Below, piece after piece: positions 18,667 through 27,476 of a stretch of DNA of 53,897 nucleotides. The translations under genes were made by a program, and so were the position numbers. The stretch's first letter is position 1. Each line of letters begins with the position of its first letter. The notes under the pieces are model-generated. The model made no database searches, was not told the DNA's origin, and saw only the letters and a program-made list of their open reading frames with translations. The stretch is from NCBI GenBank assembly GCA_946412015.1, contig CAMKGA010000008.1:1-53897 (forward strand), written 5' to 3'. The DNA comes from an uncultured Caryophanales bacterium. GTDB lineage: Bacteria; Bacillota_I; Bacilli_A; RF39; UBA660.

Positions 18667-20145
18667 TTATTTTTTTAATAACTTCTGATATCCACTATTA
18701 ATAAACTTACGTTTATCATCTATATTATTAAGTTCTTCTTTTAAAAACTTTTCAAAATAAATATGAAATCTTCTTCTTTCTTTTTCAGTAGAAAAACTAT
18801 ATTGATATAATGAATCATCAATATTTATATTTAAGATATAATCAACATTTATATACTCGTTATTTAAATCAACTAATTTATTATTTATAATTAATTTATT
18901 GTCATTAATAATTATTATTTCATACTCTCCTTTTGGAATATGTGTCATACCAAAAGTATCAGTAATTTCTACAAGATCATTCTTATATTTCCATAAAAGC
19001 AAATTATGAACTTTTTTTACTTTTATAATCCCTTTTCTTTTGGTAAGTTCATTAAAATCATTATCATATAATATAGTTGTATTATTTTTTGTAACAATAT
19101 AATTATTATCTAAATTATAAATATTATTTTTTTTATCTAGTGAATATTTACACTTACCATCTTTTTTTATTATTTCAAATCTATCTCTAGTAGTATTGAT
19201 ATAATCGTTATTAGATAAAATATTAACACCATGACTACCTGGATAAAAATATATTAAATTGCCATCTTTATCAATTAAAGCATTAATAAATTCATCTATA
19301 ATTAAATAGTTATCTCCTAATCTAAATAAATATCTAATATCTAAATCAGATAAAACATGATCGATAATTACACCATTTGAATCTATAAGCTTATGTATTC
19401 CATTATAGCTAATTATTGCATGATCATTTTTATATTCTGAAATAGTATCTGCCTTTATATTAGTTTTTTTTATAACTTTCCCTTGATAATCTATAATTAA
19501 TAACTTATTTAAATTATTTATAGCCATAATCCTATTATCGTCGATTATTGATAAACCTTTATACTTATGTTTTATTAATTCATCTCCATTTTTATTTATA
19601 ATGGAAAAATATTTTCTATTTCTAAATATTTCCTCTTTATATTTTGAAGTTATGGCAATAGAATTTTTAAATTCTGATATACTATTTTCTCTTAATGCCT
19701 TTATTATATTTAAATTTTTATCAAGAAAAACATAATTTAGTGGTTCTTTTACAACAATTAAATCATCATATACTTTGACAGAATCTATTCTCATATTCCT
19801 ATATTCATTTCTACTAGCTGCATCTATAATTATATTATCGTAAAAATATCTACCAAAGAAATAAGAACCTGTTAAACATTCTAAATCATTGTAAATAAAA
19901 TCTATAATTATACAATTATTTAAATTAACTATTCCTTCTTTATTATTATTTTTTACAATAAATAATCCATTTGCATAATCTATTACATCATCATACATAG
20001 GTTTAATTATTTCATTACCATTTATATCAATTACACCTCTTTTTGAATTTTGTTCAACGACTAATTTATCTTTAATAGATTTTACTATTTTTAAGTCTGT
20101 AATTTTTCTGCTTTCAATATAGTTTATATATTCATATTTATACAT
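18667..20145 (-). CDS. WG-repeat-family paralogue 4 (sister of paralogue 6)
   Basis: About 492 residues from the ATG at 20145 (GGGAG upstream); an in-frame ATG at 20178 adds 11 residues absent from its sister gene. It starts M-Y-K-Y-E-Y-I-N-Y-I-E-S-R-K-I-T-D and ends E-R-R-R-F-H-I-Y-F-E-K-F-L ... S-G-Y-Q-K-L-L-K-K, both nearly shared with paralogue 6. WG-type units: R-G-V-I-D-I-N-G-N-E-I-I-K-P-M-Y-D (about residues 36-52) and K-E-G-I-V-N-L-N-N-C-I-I. The C-terminal module N-K-L-I-I-N-N-K-L-V-D-L-N-N-E-Y is present. Confidence 0.77.
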   Translation of the reverse strand: MYKYEYINYIESRKITDLKIVKSIKDKLVVEQNSKRGVIDINGNEIIKPMYDDVIDYANGLFIVKNNNKEGIVNLNNCIIIDFIYNDLECLTGSYFFGRYFYDNIIIDAASRNEYRNMRIDSVKVYDDLIVVKEPLNYVFLDKNLNIIKALRENSISEFKNSIAITSKYKEEIFRNRKYFSIINKNGDELIKHKYKGLSIIDDNRIMAINNLNKLLIIDYQGKVIKKTNIKADTISEYKNDHAIISYNGIHKLIDSNGVIIDHVLSDLDIRYLFRLGDNYLIIDEFINALIDKDGNLIYFYPGSHGVNILSNNDYINTTRDRFEIIKKDGKCKYSLDKKNNIYNLDNNYIVTKNNTTILYDNDFNELTKRKGIIKVKKVHNLLLWKYKNDLVEITDTFGMTHIPKGEYEIIIINDNKLIINNKLVDLNNEYINVDYILNINIDDSLYQYSFSTEKERRRFHIYFEKFLKEELNNIDDKRKFINSGYQKLLKK

Positions 20146-20191
20146 AATAACTCCCAAATAATTATATATTATCATCATTAATTAAAAAAAC

Positions 20192-21643
20192 TTATTTAGT
20201 TTTTTTATATGTTTTTTCATCTTGCATATTTTCCATTAAATATTTGCAATTATTAATCATTGTATTTAATACAATTTCTCTTCTTTCCTCTGATGAAAAA
20301 GAATAAATGTATGATTGATCTAAATTCATTATTACTTGATAATCTATTTTTATATTTAAATATTCTTGATTTAAATCTATTAAGCAATTATTTACAAATA
20401 TTTGATTTTTATTTACTATTAATATTTTATTATCTACTTTAGGAATGATAACATCACCATTCTTATCTAATAAAATATATTTACCTTTATCATTAATAAC
20501 TAATAAATCATCTTTTTCATCAACAAAATATATAGTATTATCTGATTTGTAAATTATTTTACCTAAACTATTAAAAATATAATTATCATTATTAGTTTCG
20601 GCTTGATATAAATCGTTACTAAAACGAATAATATTAGTACAATCAAATGGAATAATACTTTGAATATTTTTATCATAAACTTTATATAATTTATTATATT
20701 CTGCAACATACAAGTTATCATTTAATTTTGATATAAATTTATAATCTTCAAGTAAAACTACGCCTTTAATATTTAAAAGTCTATAAGTCCTATTATTATA
20801 ATTTCTAATAATTATTTTATCTTCTTCAAATGTAGTAATTTCTTCATATTTGCCAGTTTTAAATGAAAACTCCTCTTTATTATTTATTAATGATATATAA
20901 TTTTTATTGTTTTTAGAAAGTAATATATTGCCTTTAGAATAGTCTCTATAATTAGTCTTTAATGAAATTTTATCCTTTAAAGCACCATTTTTATCTAATA
21001 TTTTAATGACATCATTTTTAGCTATCAAAAAATCATCATTAATAATATCAATTAAAATACCTGTTGTAGAAAATATTTCATCTCCATTTAAATTATAAAT
21101 ATATCTTTTAAAAGAATTTGTTTTTACTAAATATTTATTTTTAAATACAGTATAAATACCATCTGAGCGAGATAATTTTCTAATAATTTTCCCTTCATAA
21201 TTTACAATACAAGTTTTATCTTTTTTTGATACTATTCTAAATAACCCACTACCAAGATAATCAATAAATCTTATCTCATAAAATTTTTTAAATGTATCAA
21301 GTACATCTATTCCATTATTATTTATTAAGTCTCTATAATTACAAATAGAAATATTATAGCCTTTAATATATTTAAGATTATAGTATATTGGATTGATAAT
21401 TACATTACCATTTATATCTATTAATCCTTCTTGACCATCTAACTCAACTTTAGCACAATCACCTAAAAAGTCTCCTATTTTATCATATATCGCTTCTTTT
21501 ATTATTTTTCCATTTCTATCTATTAGACCTATTTTGTTATCTTTTTGATAGTATAGAATATTATTTGATATTTTAAAAATATGCAAATCTGTTATTTTTT
21601 TATAATTTATAGTATTAACAATTTCTCTTGTTTCAAAATTCAT
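20192..21643 (-). CDS. WG-repeat-family paralogue 3
   Basis: 483 residues, soluble. The opening V-N-T-I-N-Y-K-K-I-T-D-L-H-I fits the family start motif. Two good units follow at once: I-G-L-I-D-R-N-G-K-I-I-K-E-A-I-Y-D (about residues 38-54) and E-G-L-I-D-I-N-G-N-V-I-I-N-P-I-Y-Y (about 75-91). A third, K-Y-I-L-L-D-K-N-G-D-V-I-I-P, lies just before the C-terminal module N-Q-I-F-V-N-N-C-L-I-D-L-N-Q-E-Y. The closing helix carries E-E-R-R-E-I. It is 13 bp from paralogue 4. Confidence 0.77.
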   Translation of the reverse strand: MNFETREIVNTINYKKITDLHIFKISNNILYYQKDNKIGLIDRNGKIIKEAIYDKIGDFLGDCAKVELDGQEGLIDINGNVIINPIYYNLKYIKGYNISICNYRDLINNNGIDVLDTFKKFYEIRFIDYLGSGLFRIVSKKDKTCIVNYEGKIIRKLSRSDGIYTVFKNKYLVKTNSFKRYIYNLNGDEIFSTTGILIDIINDDFLIAKNDVIKILDKNGALKDKISLKTNYRDYSKGNILLSKNNKNYISLINNKEEFSFKTGKYEEITTFEEDKIIIRNYNNRTYRLLNIKGVVLLEDYKFISKLNDNLYVAEYNKLYKVYDKNIQSIIPFDCTNIIRFSNDLYQAETNNDNYIFNSLGKIIYKSDNTIYFVDEKDDLLVINDKGKYILLDKNGDVIIPKVDNKILIVNKNQIFVNNCLIDLNQEYLNIKIDYQVIMNLDQSYIYSFSSEERREIVLNTMINNCKYLMENMQDEKTYKKTK

Positions 21644-21670
21644 ATTTCACCTATTTTTATCTAATATATA

Positions 21671-23233
21671 TTATTTTTTTAATTTAGACTTTTGAAAATT
21701 TTCCATTGAATTATTTAATAGTTCTAAAGACTCGTTTTTTAAATTTTCATCTAGCTTCTGTATAGCTTTTTTGGTTTCTTCACTTAATTGTTTTATTTTA
21801 TTAACTACACGCTCTTGAAAATAATTTTTATAACACATTCTCTCTTCTTCACTTTTAAATGATTCTATAAATATTTTATTATTATATTTTATCTCTAATT
21901 TATAAATAATATTTAAATCTAAATATTCTTGATTCAAATTGATAATAGTATTATTAACAATTACTCTTTTATTATCTAAAAAACACATATCACAATTTAT
22001 TTGTGGAATAATATTGTTACCATATATATCTGTTAATTCCTTCCCATCTAAATAGTTCCATATAACGTAATTATCTAGAATATCACATGATACAACACTT
22101 TTTTTACGTGATAATTCTATTCCAGATGAATTAATTAAAATAATTTCATTACGCAGTGGACTGGTATATTTTTCTAGTTTATATCCAAAGGAAGTTTCAG
22201 TCATATTATAATCTTCTATATTAAAGATTATTTTTCCTGTATTTGTTGTAACTATAATCTTATTTCCTATTCTCAAACAATAATTACCATTTTTAAATAA
22301 TCCGATTGAATCATATAATATATCCGTAATTAAATTACCATTACTATCGATAATACCATATTTTCCGTTTAAAAAAACGCGATAATTACCATCACTTAAT
22401 CTTCCTATCCAATCATAAGTATTTTCAACTATAGTAAGACCATTACTGTCGATTATACCATCTTTGTCATTTAGACTACAGATTGCTTTATCATTTTCAA
22501 AAATCCCAATTTCGCTATAATTAATATTTATCTTTTTTAATGTTTTCTCTTCTAAATTAATAATTCTTACTCTATCTTTCTTATCTATAACCATTAATCT
22601 ATTATTATCAATTATAGAAATAGATTTATATTTTGGTTTAATTAATTCGTTACCTTCTTCATCAATTATTCCATATATATCTCCTAATTTATTTGAATTA
22701 CTTTTTTTTAAACTACGTACTTTTAAAAGACCATTTGTTGGTTTATCAATATTTAAATAATTTTTAGAAATAGGATTAAAATTTTTATCACATAATTTTT
22801 TTGTTCTATATATTTCTTTCATTATTATACTATTATCATTATATATAATATAATCAAGATTAGTTCCTTCGTATAATATTTTTCCTGTTGTATCAATTAT
22901 ATGATAATCAATTTTACCCATATATGGACTGGCTTTATAATATCCACTATGTATATATGCTATATGATAGTAAGTAGGAGGTATGACAATATCGCCATAT
23001 TTATTAATTAAACCATAAAGCATATTACTTTTAAATACAGCAATTCCATTATTAAAATCTGATATATATTCATATTTTGGATTAATAGTTATGTTATTAT
23101 CAACGTTAATAAATCCGTAAGAATTATTATCCATAATTATTATAATATCTTCACTTATCTTTGAAATATTATAGTTAGTTATTTTTTTATTATTAATTTC
23201 ATTATAAAACTTATAATCAACACTAATATCCAT
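21671..23233 (-). CDS. WG-repeat-family paralogue 2 (best-preserved repeats)
   Basis: 520 residues. This member shows the repeat best: Y-G-F-I-N-V-D-N-N-I-T-I-N-P-K-Y-E (about 38), Y-G-L-I-N-K-Y-G-D-I-V-I-P-P-T-Y (about 73), Y-G-I-I-D-E-E-G-N-E-L-I-K-P-K-Y (about 190), D-G-I-I-D-S-N-G-L-T-I-V (about 258) and K-Y-G-I-I-D-S-N-G-N-L-I (about 293). The period is about 35-40 residues, with a conserved F-x-N-G-x-A-x-V strand between units. The C-terminal module R-V-I-V-N-N-T-I-I-N-L-N-Q-E-Y and a long charged helix follow. It starts one base after its upstream neighbour, so the pair is translationally coupled. Confidence 0.8.
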   Translation of the reverse strand: MDISVDYKFYNEINNKKITNYNISKISEDIIIIMDNNSYGFINVDNNITINPKYEYISDFNNGIAVFKSNMLYGLINKYGDIVIPPTYYHIAYIHSGYYKASPYMGKIDYHIIDTTGKILYEGTNLDYIIYNDNSIIMKEIYRTKKLCDKNFNPISKNYLNIDKPTNGLLKVRSLKKSNSNKLGDIYGIIDEEGNELIKPKYKSISIIDNNRLMVIDKKDRVRIINLEEKTLKKININYSEIGIFENDKAICSLNDKDGIIDSNGLTIVENTYDWIGRLSDGNYRVFLNGKYGIIDSNGNLITDILYDSIGLFKNGNYCLRIGNKIIVTTNTGKIIFNIEDYNMTETSFGYKLEKYTSPLRNEIILINSSGIELSRKKSVVSCDILDNYVIWNYLDGKELTDIYGNNIIPQINCDMCFLDNKRVIVNNTIINLNQEYLDLNIIYKLEIKYNNKIFIESFKSEEERMCYKNYFQERVVNKIKQLSEETKKAIQKLDENLKNESLELLNNSMENFQKSKLKK

Positions 23234-23234
23234 A

Positions 23235-24824
23235 CTATAACCATCTTTCTAATGATTTTATCATTTTTTTATTTTCTAAATCTTCTATATAATCTTCATA
23301 TGACATACTAACTAACATTTCAAGATCATTATCTAATTCGTTTTCTTTTTTTTCTTTTTCTTGATACCAAGATTTTACTTTATTTATATATTCTTCACAT
23401 TCCTCTTTTGTATCAAATACTAATTTATTATATATAGAATCATAATTTACATCTACTGTGTATTTATAGCTACAGTTTAAATATTCACAATTAAAATCAA
23501 TAATATGATTATCAATAATTAATGTATTATTATTTAGCATAAATATCCTTTTATCTAAAAGTGGAATAATTATTTCACCCTTTAAATTACATAACATATA
23601 ATATAATCTTCTATTAAAATTATATGATAAAACTACATAATTATTTAATATATCAATTACTTTATAAATCCCATCTAATTTATTTATAGAACCATCTTTT
23701 GATACAAAATATGAATTAGAATTATCATGTGCAATAACTGTATCACAATCTAGCTTTTGTACTGATTTATATTTTGAATAATCAACCCAATTAATTTTTC
23801 TTTCATCATTATTATCCATTTCACAAAATGGGACTATACAATCTTCATAAACATATTTTTCTATATCTTTAGAATTATTATATAAAATAAAGCACTTCTT
23901 TTCCTCGTCATACCAAATAAAGTAAAAATCCTCATCCATTATATCTTCACCTTTATTATTTATTAGAGTATATCTACCATTTTTCATATTAGCTATTGCA
24001 ATATTAAAGTGAAAATCAGATAAATAGACAACTTGAAGAAGAGACACATAAGTTTTTCCACCATCAGTTACAAGTTCAATACAATCTTTATTATCATTTT
24101 CTACAACAATTACATTGCTATCTTGATAAATACGGGTTTTCATATATGGTAATGTTAATATCTTCTTACCATTTTTATCTATTATATATTTAAAAAGCGC
24201 ACCTTTTTCTACTAAAAATCTATCTTCATTTAAATATTGTATATTATCATATTTATCTTTTGTTAAAACTTTATCCTTAGATAATATTCCTGATTTTCTT
24301 TTGGAATCAATATAAAATTTATGATATTTATATAAATCATCACCTAAAAAACTATAATGATATTTCTTATTATCAATAATAATTTTACCATTTATATCTA
24401 TAACACATTGTAAATCATTAATGCTAGCAATAAAAGAATTATTACTCCTTATAATAATTTTATATTTTGGTTTTACTATTTCTATACCTTTATCATCAAT
24501 AATTCCATATAAACCATTTTCATCTATAACTATTGCTCTTTTATTTTTGAATGTATATATATCCTTATATTTTGGTTTCACTATTTCAAATCCGTTTTTA
24601 TCTAATAGGCCTTTTCTATATTCTCTATTAGTTAAATAAAAATCCCCAATTTTATCTATTCGATGAAAAGTAGGTTTTATTAATACATTCCCATTTAAAT
24701 CAGCAGTTCCTAATAAGTTAATTGAACCTCTTATCTCTATAAAATTATCATGAACTTCTTTTACTTCATATTCTATTTGTTTTTGATCATTAAAAACAAT
24801 TTCATTATATATTAAATATTCCAC
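23235..24824 (-). CDS. WG-repeat-family paralogue 1 (first of array)
   Basis: 529 residues, with a GTG start (24824) close behind a 37-residue peptide gene. WG-type units: G-T-A-D-L-N-G-N-V-L-I-K-P-T-F, K-G-L-L-D-K-N-G-F-E-I-V-K-P-K-Y (about residues 73-88) and Y-G-I-I-D-D-K-G-I-E-I-V-K-P-K-Y (about 107-122), two adjacent units that are nearly the same. The C-terminal module T-L-I-I-D-N-H-I-I-D-F-N-C-E-Y is followed by an Asp/Glu/Lys-rich coiled tail. It sits where the beta-helix genes give way to the WG genes. Confidence 0.77.
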   Translation of the reverse strand: MEYLIYNEIVFNDQKQIEYEVKEVHDNFIEIRGSINLLGTADLNGNVLIKPTFHRIDKIGDFYLTNREYRKGLLDKNGFEIVKPKYKDIYTFKNKRAIVIDENGLYGIIDDKGIEIVKPKYKIIIRSNNSFIASINDLQCVIDINGKIIIDNKKYHYSFLGDDLYKYHKFYIDSKRKSGILSKDKVLTKDKYDNIQYLNEDRFLVEKGALFKYIIDKNGKKILTLPYMKTRIYQDSNVIVVENDNKDCIELVTDGGKTYVSLLQVVYLSDFHFNIAIANMKNGRYTLINNKGEDIMDEDFYFIWYDEEKKCFILYNNSKDIEKYVYEDCIVPFCEMDNNDERKINWVDYSKYKSVQKLDCDTVIAHDNSNSYFVSKDGSINKLDGIYKVIDILNNYVVLSYNFNRRLYYMLCNLKGEIIIPLLDKRIFMLNNNTLIIDNHIIDFNCEYLNCSYKYTVDVNYDSIYNKLVFDTKEECEEYINKVKSWYQEKEKKENELDNDLEMLVSMSYEDYIEDLENKKMIKSLERWL

Positions 24825-24828
24825 ATTA

Positions 24829-24942
24829 TCACTTTCTTAATCTTTTTTCTGAATCATTTATATCATCTACTACATCTAATATTTCAAAATCTGTTATTTT
24901 AAATCCTGCTATTTCATTTATTTCTTCAAACATTACAATCAT
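24829..24942 (-). CDS. 37-residue peptide resembling the WG-paralogue N-terminus
   Basis: A short gene whose ATG overlaps the stop codon of the upstream beta-helix gene (ATGA), the usual sign of translational coupling. It stops five bases before the GTG of WG paralogue 1. Its residues I-N-E-I-A-G-F-K-I-T-D-F-E-I-L line up with the family opening I-N-x-x-x-x-Y-K-K-I-T-D-x-x-I. It may be the surviving start of a lost twelfth WG gene, or a real small partner. It fills the only gap of over 100 bp in this part of the array. Confidence 0.5.
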   Translation of the reverse strand: MIVMFEEINEIAGFKITDFEILDVVDDINDSEKRLRK

Positions 24943-26129
24943 TTTTTAAATAATCTCTCATAAAATTTTTTATTATTTTTTGATTTTACCATTTGTTTTT
25001 CAGTAGTATTTGGTACTATATCTTTATCAAAGCTATCTAGAAAACTATTAATATTTTTTTCATATTCATATTCTTCAACTTTAAAGTGTGCTGATCTATA
25101 ATGATAATTTCTTTCTAAGATATATTTATATTTTAATTTACAAACAATAATATCATCTGAAATAAAATTTACATCTTCATCATCTTCTGCACATTTTAAA
25201 TCTTCATCATCTAAAACAAATAACGTCATAGAGTCTATATGATGTTTTTCGTTTTCCATTACAGTAAAATTAAAATATTTAGCATGAGCAAATAAACCTT
25301 TAGAATTTCTAATATTAATTTTTCTTAGGATACAATTATCAAGCGAATCAGTAAAAGTTGCACCTATTATAGTTACATTTGATAAATCTTTATTTAAAAC
25401 TTTTTGCGGATTTATTAATACATCTTTACAATCAACTAAATGTATACCACTAATATCATATGAATCAAAATTACCTATAAATTTGACAGACTGAAAGTGA
25501 CAATTATGAAGAGAATTATTTTTAAGTAGATTTAAATTTATTAATGCGTTTTCACAGTTTTCAATTCTAATTGATGTAATATCGCAATTATCAAAATTAC
25601 CTGTAAATTTAATATCAGAAAAATAGCATCCTTTTAATTCTTTGTTTCGTATTTTTTGAGGATTAATTTTTATATTCTTACCTTTAATATCTTTACAATC
25701 AGTAATTTGTACATTATTTAATATGAAATTATCAAGTGATCCATTAATTATACAATCTGAAAATATCAAATCAGTTAATTCTTTTTTATATAACTTATCA
25801 AAATCTATTACTATATTTTTTTTCCTCATAAAAGCTATTGAATCTTGATCAATTATTAATCTATCATAGTTAAAATTGCTTAAATCAATATTATTGATAC
25901 AAAAACCAATTTTTCTAAATTTATATACTGGTATTTTGTATTCATTATATGTATCAAATACATACTCGCATTCCATAATCAAGTTTCTTAGAAAATCATT
26001 ACTTAACTTTAATATTACATTTCTATTTTCAAGTTGTGATTGTAAGTAAGCTAAAAATTCTATTTTATCATCTGTTATATATTTTAATAATTCTAATTCT
26101 TCTCCACTGGTTAATTCTATTACTTCCAT
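24939..26129 (-). CDS. beta-helix repeat paralogue 4 (three 42-residue repeats)
   Basis: 396 residues, soluble. A family-specific N-terminal domain (about residues 1-150) precedes three 42-residue repeats of the form I-N-P-Q-K-(x)n-L-x-x-C-x-F-x-x-V-K-F-x-x-N-F-D-x-C-D-I-x-x-I. The strand spacing and the regular N, C and F positions resemble a pentapeptide-type right-handed beta-helix, although the unit is longer. The last repeat has F-T-D-S-L-D-N-C-I-L-R, a capping variant seen in all four paralogues. A C-terminal alpha/beta domain ends in the basic, aromatic tail K-K-F-Y-E-R-L-F-K-K. Function unknown; a protein-binding rod is likely. Confidence 0.7.
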   Translation of the reverse strand: MEVIELTSGEELELLKYITDDKIEFLAYLQSQLENRNVILKLSNDFLRNLIMECEYVFDTYNEYKIPVYKFRKIGFCINNIDLSNFNYDRLIIDQDSIAFMRKKNIVIDFDKLYKKELTDLIFSDCIINGSLDNFILNNVQITDCKDIKGKNIKINPQKIRNKELKGCYFSDIKFTGNFDNCDITSIRIENCENALINLNLLKNNSLHNCHFQSVKFIGNFDSYDISGIHLVDCKDVLINPQKVLNKDLSNVTIIGATFTDSLDNCILRKINIRNSKGLFAHAKYFNFTVMENEKHHIDSMTLFVLDDEDLKCAEDDEDVNFISDDIIVCKLKYKYILERNYHYRSAHFKVEEYEYEKNINSFLDSFDKDIVPNTTEKQMVKSKNNKKFYERLFKK

Positions 26130-26157
26130 ATTTACTCTCCTATGATTATTAATTTAA

Positions 26158-27474
26158 TTATTTTCTTTTAAAAATATCAAAAAGAGTTTTCTTTTTTTGC
26201 TTAATTTGGTTTTGTGGTTCAGCTTTTACACTTGCAAAAACATCATTTAAAGAATTATCCATATCAGTAGAAATTATCTCATAATTACAATTTTTAAAAC
26301 ATTTATTTTGCATAAGCTCGACTTGATATTTTAAATAGCATATAATTTTTGTTGTATTGTCAATGTTTAAATATCGTTTATTACTTAATAAATTAAAAAC
26401 ACCTTGCTCATTTTTTACATAAATCACTAATGAACTGCAATTTACAACATCATTATAATAATAGATTCTAAAATGATCTGCATCAACAAATATATTGTCT
26501 ACATTTTTTAAAGAAACTTTTCTTATATTACAATCATTAATTGAATCTGTAAATTTAGCATCTTCTATATATACACCTTTTAAACTTTTATTTTTTATTT
26601 TTTGTGGATTAATTAATACATTTTTACACTTTTTTATAGTTATTTCTTCAATATCACAATCATCAAAATTACCTATAAATTCTACATTTTCAAGAGTGCA
26701 GCAATATAAACCTTTATCTTTTACATTTTGCGGATTAATTAATACATTATCACAATTTTTTATATTTATTCCAGCAATATTACAATTATCAAAATTATCT
26801 GTAAATTTAACTCCTTCAAATGTACAAGTAGCAAAATTACTATTTTTTGTTTTCTTAGGATTAATTAATACATTATCACAATTTTTTATACTTATTCCAT
26901 CAATGTTGCAATAATCAAAATTATCTGTAAATTTAACATTTTCAAATGTACACTTTTCAAAGTTTTTATCTTTTATATTTTGTGGATTTATTTTAATCTT
27001 ATTGCCATTTACATCCAAATTATTTTTAAATATTGCTTTATCTAATTTACAATTATCAAATGAACCTTTAAATATAAATCCATCAAATTCATGATGCGAT
27101 AAATCTTTTTTAAATATTTGATCTAAGTCAATAGGAACATTATATTTTTTTAGTATTGATTTATTATAACTATTTAATTTTAGATTATGATATTTTAAAT
27201 TTTTAAAATCTAAATATTTACATAATTCATTTAATAAATTGTTTTCTTCAATATCTCTAAATGAATCAACATATTCCTTATATTCATTATTATCTGTAGA
27301 TAATTCTTCACTTTCAATTAATAACTCTCTCATAAGTGTTGAACTTAAACTAAGTTTAATATCTTTTTTATTAACTAATTTATTCAAAAGCCTAAGTAAA
27401 AACTCTTCTCTATCATTTTTTAAATATTGTAACCAATCATTTTCTTGAGTTTCAGTTAATTTTATTATCTGCAT
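26158..27474 (-). CDS. beta-helix repeat paralogue 3 (four 42-residue repeats)
   Basis: 438 residues, the longest of the four because it has four tandem 42-residue repeats (about residues 180-345). The first two are nearly identical: both run through E-x-V-K-F-T-D-N-F-D-x-C-N-I-x-G-I-x-I-K-N-C-D. The cap repeat has F-T-D-S-I-N-D-C-N-I-R. The N-terminal domain starts with the family signature (I-K-L-T-E-T-Q-E-N-D-W-L), and the C-terminus is K-K-K-T-L-F-D-I-F-K-R-K. It is followed 28 bp later by paralogue 4. No export signal or membrane helix is visible. Confidence 0.72.
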   Translation of the reverse strand: MQIIKLTETQENDWLQYLKNDREEFLLRLLNKLVNKKDIKLSLSSTLMRELLIESEELSTDNNEYKEYVDSFRDIEENNLLNELCKYLDFKNLKYHNLKLNSYNKSILKKYNVPIDLDQIFKKDLSHHEFDGFIFKGSFDNCKLDKAIFKNNLDVNGNKIKINPQNIKDKNFEKCTFENVKFTDNFDYCNIDGISIKNCDNVLINPKKTKNSNFATCTFEGVKFTDNFDNCNIAGINIKNCDNVLINPQNVKDKGLYCCTLENVEFIGNFDDCDIEEITIKKCKNVLINPQKIKNKSLKGVYIEDAKFTDSINDCNIRKVSLKNVDNIFVDADHFRIYYYNDVVNCSSLVIYVKNEQGVFNLLSNKRYLNIDNTTKIICYLKYQVELMQNKCFKNCNYEIISTDMDNSLNDVFASVKAEPQNQIKQKKKTLFDIFKRK

Positions 27475-27476
27475 GG

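Noticed and set aside
7930-24824. WG array as surface adhesins or secreted proteins
   Set aside because: None of the eleven has a signal peptide, lipobox, membrane helix or sortase motif.
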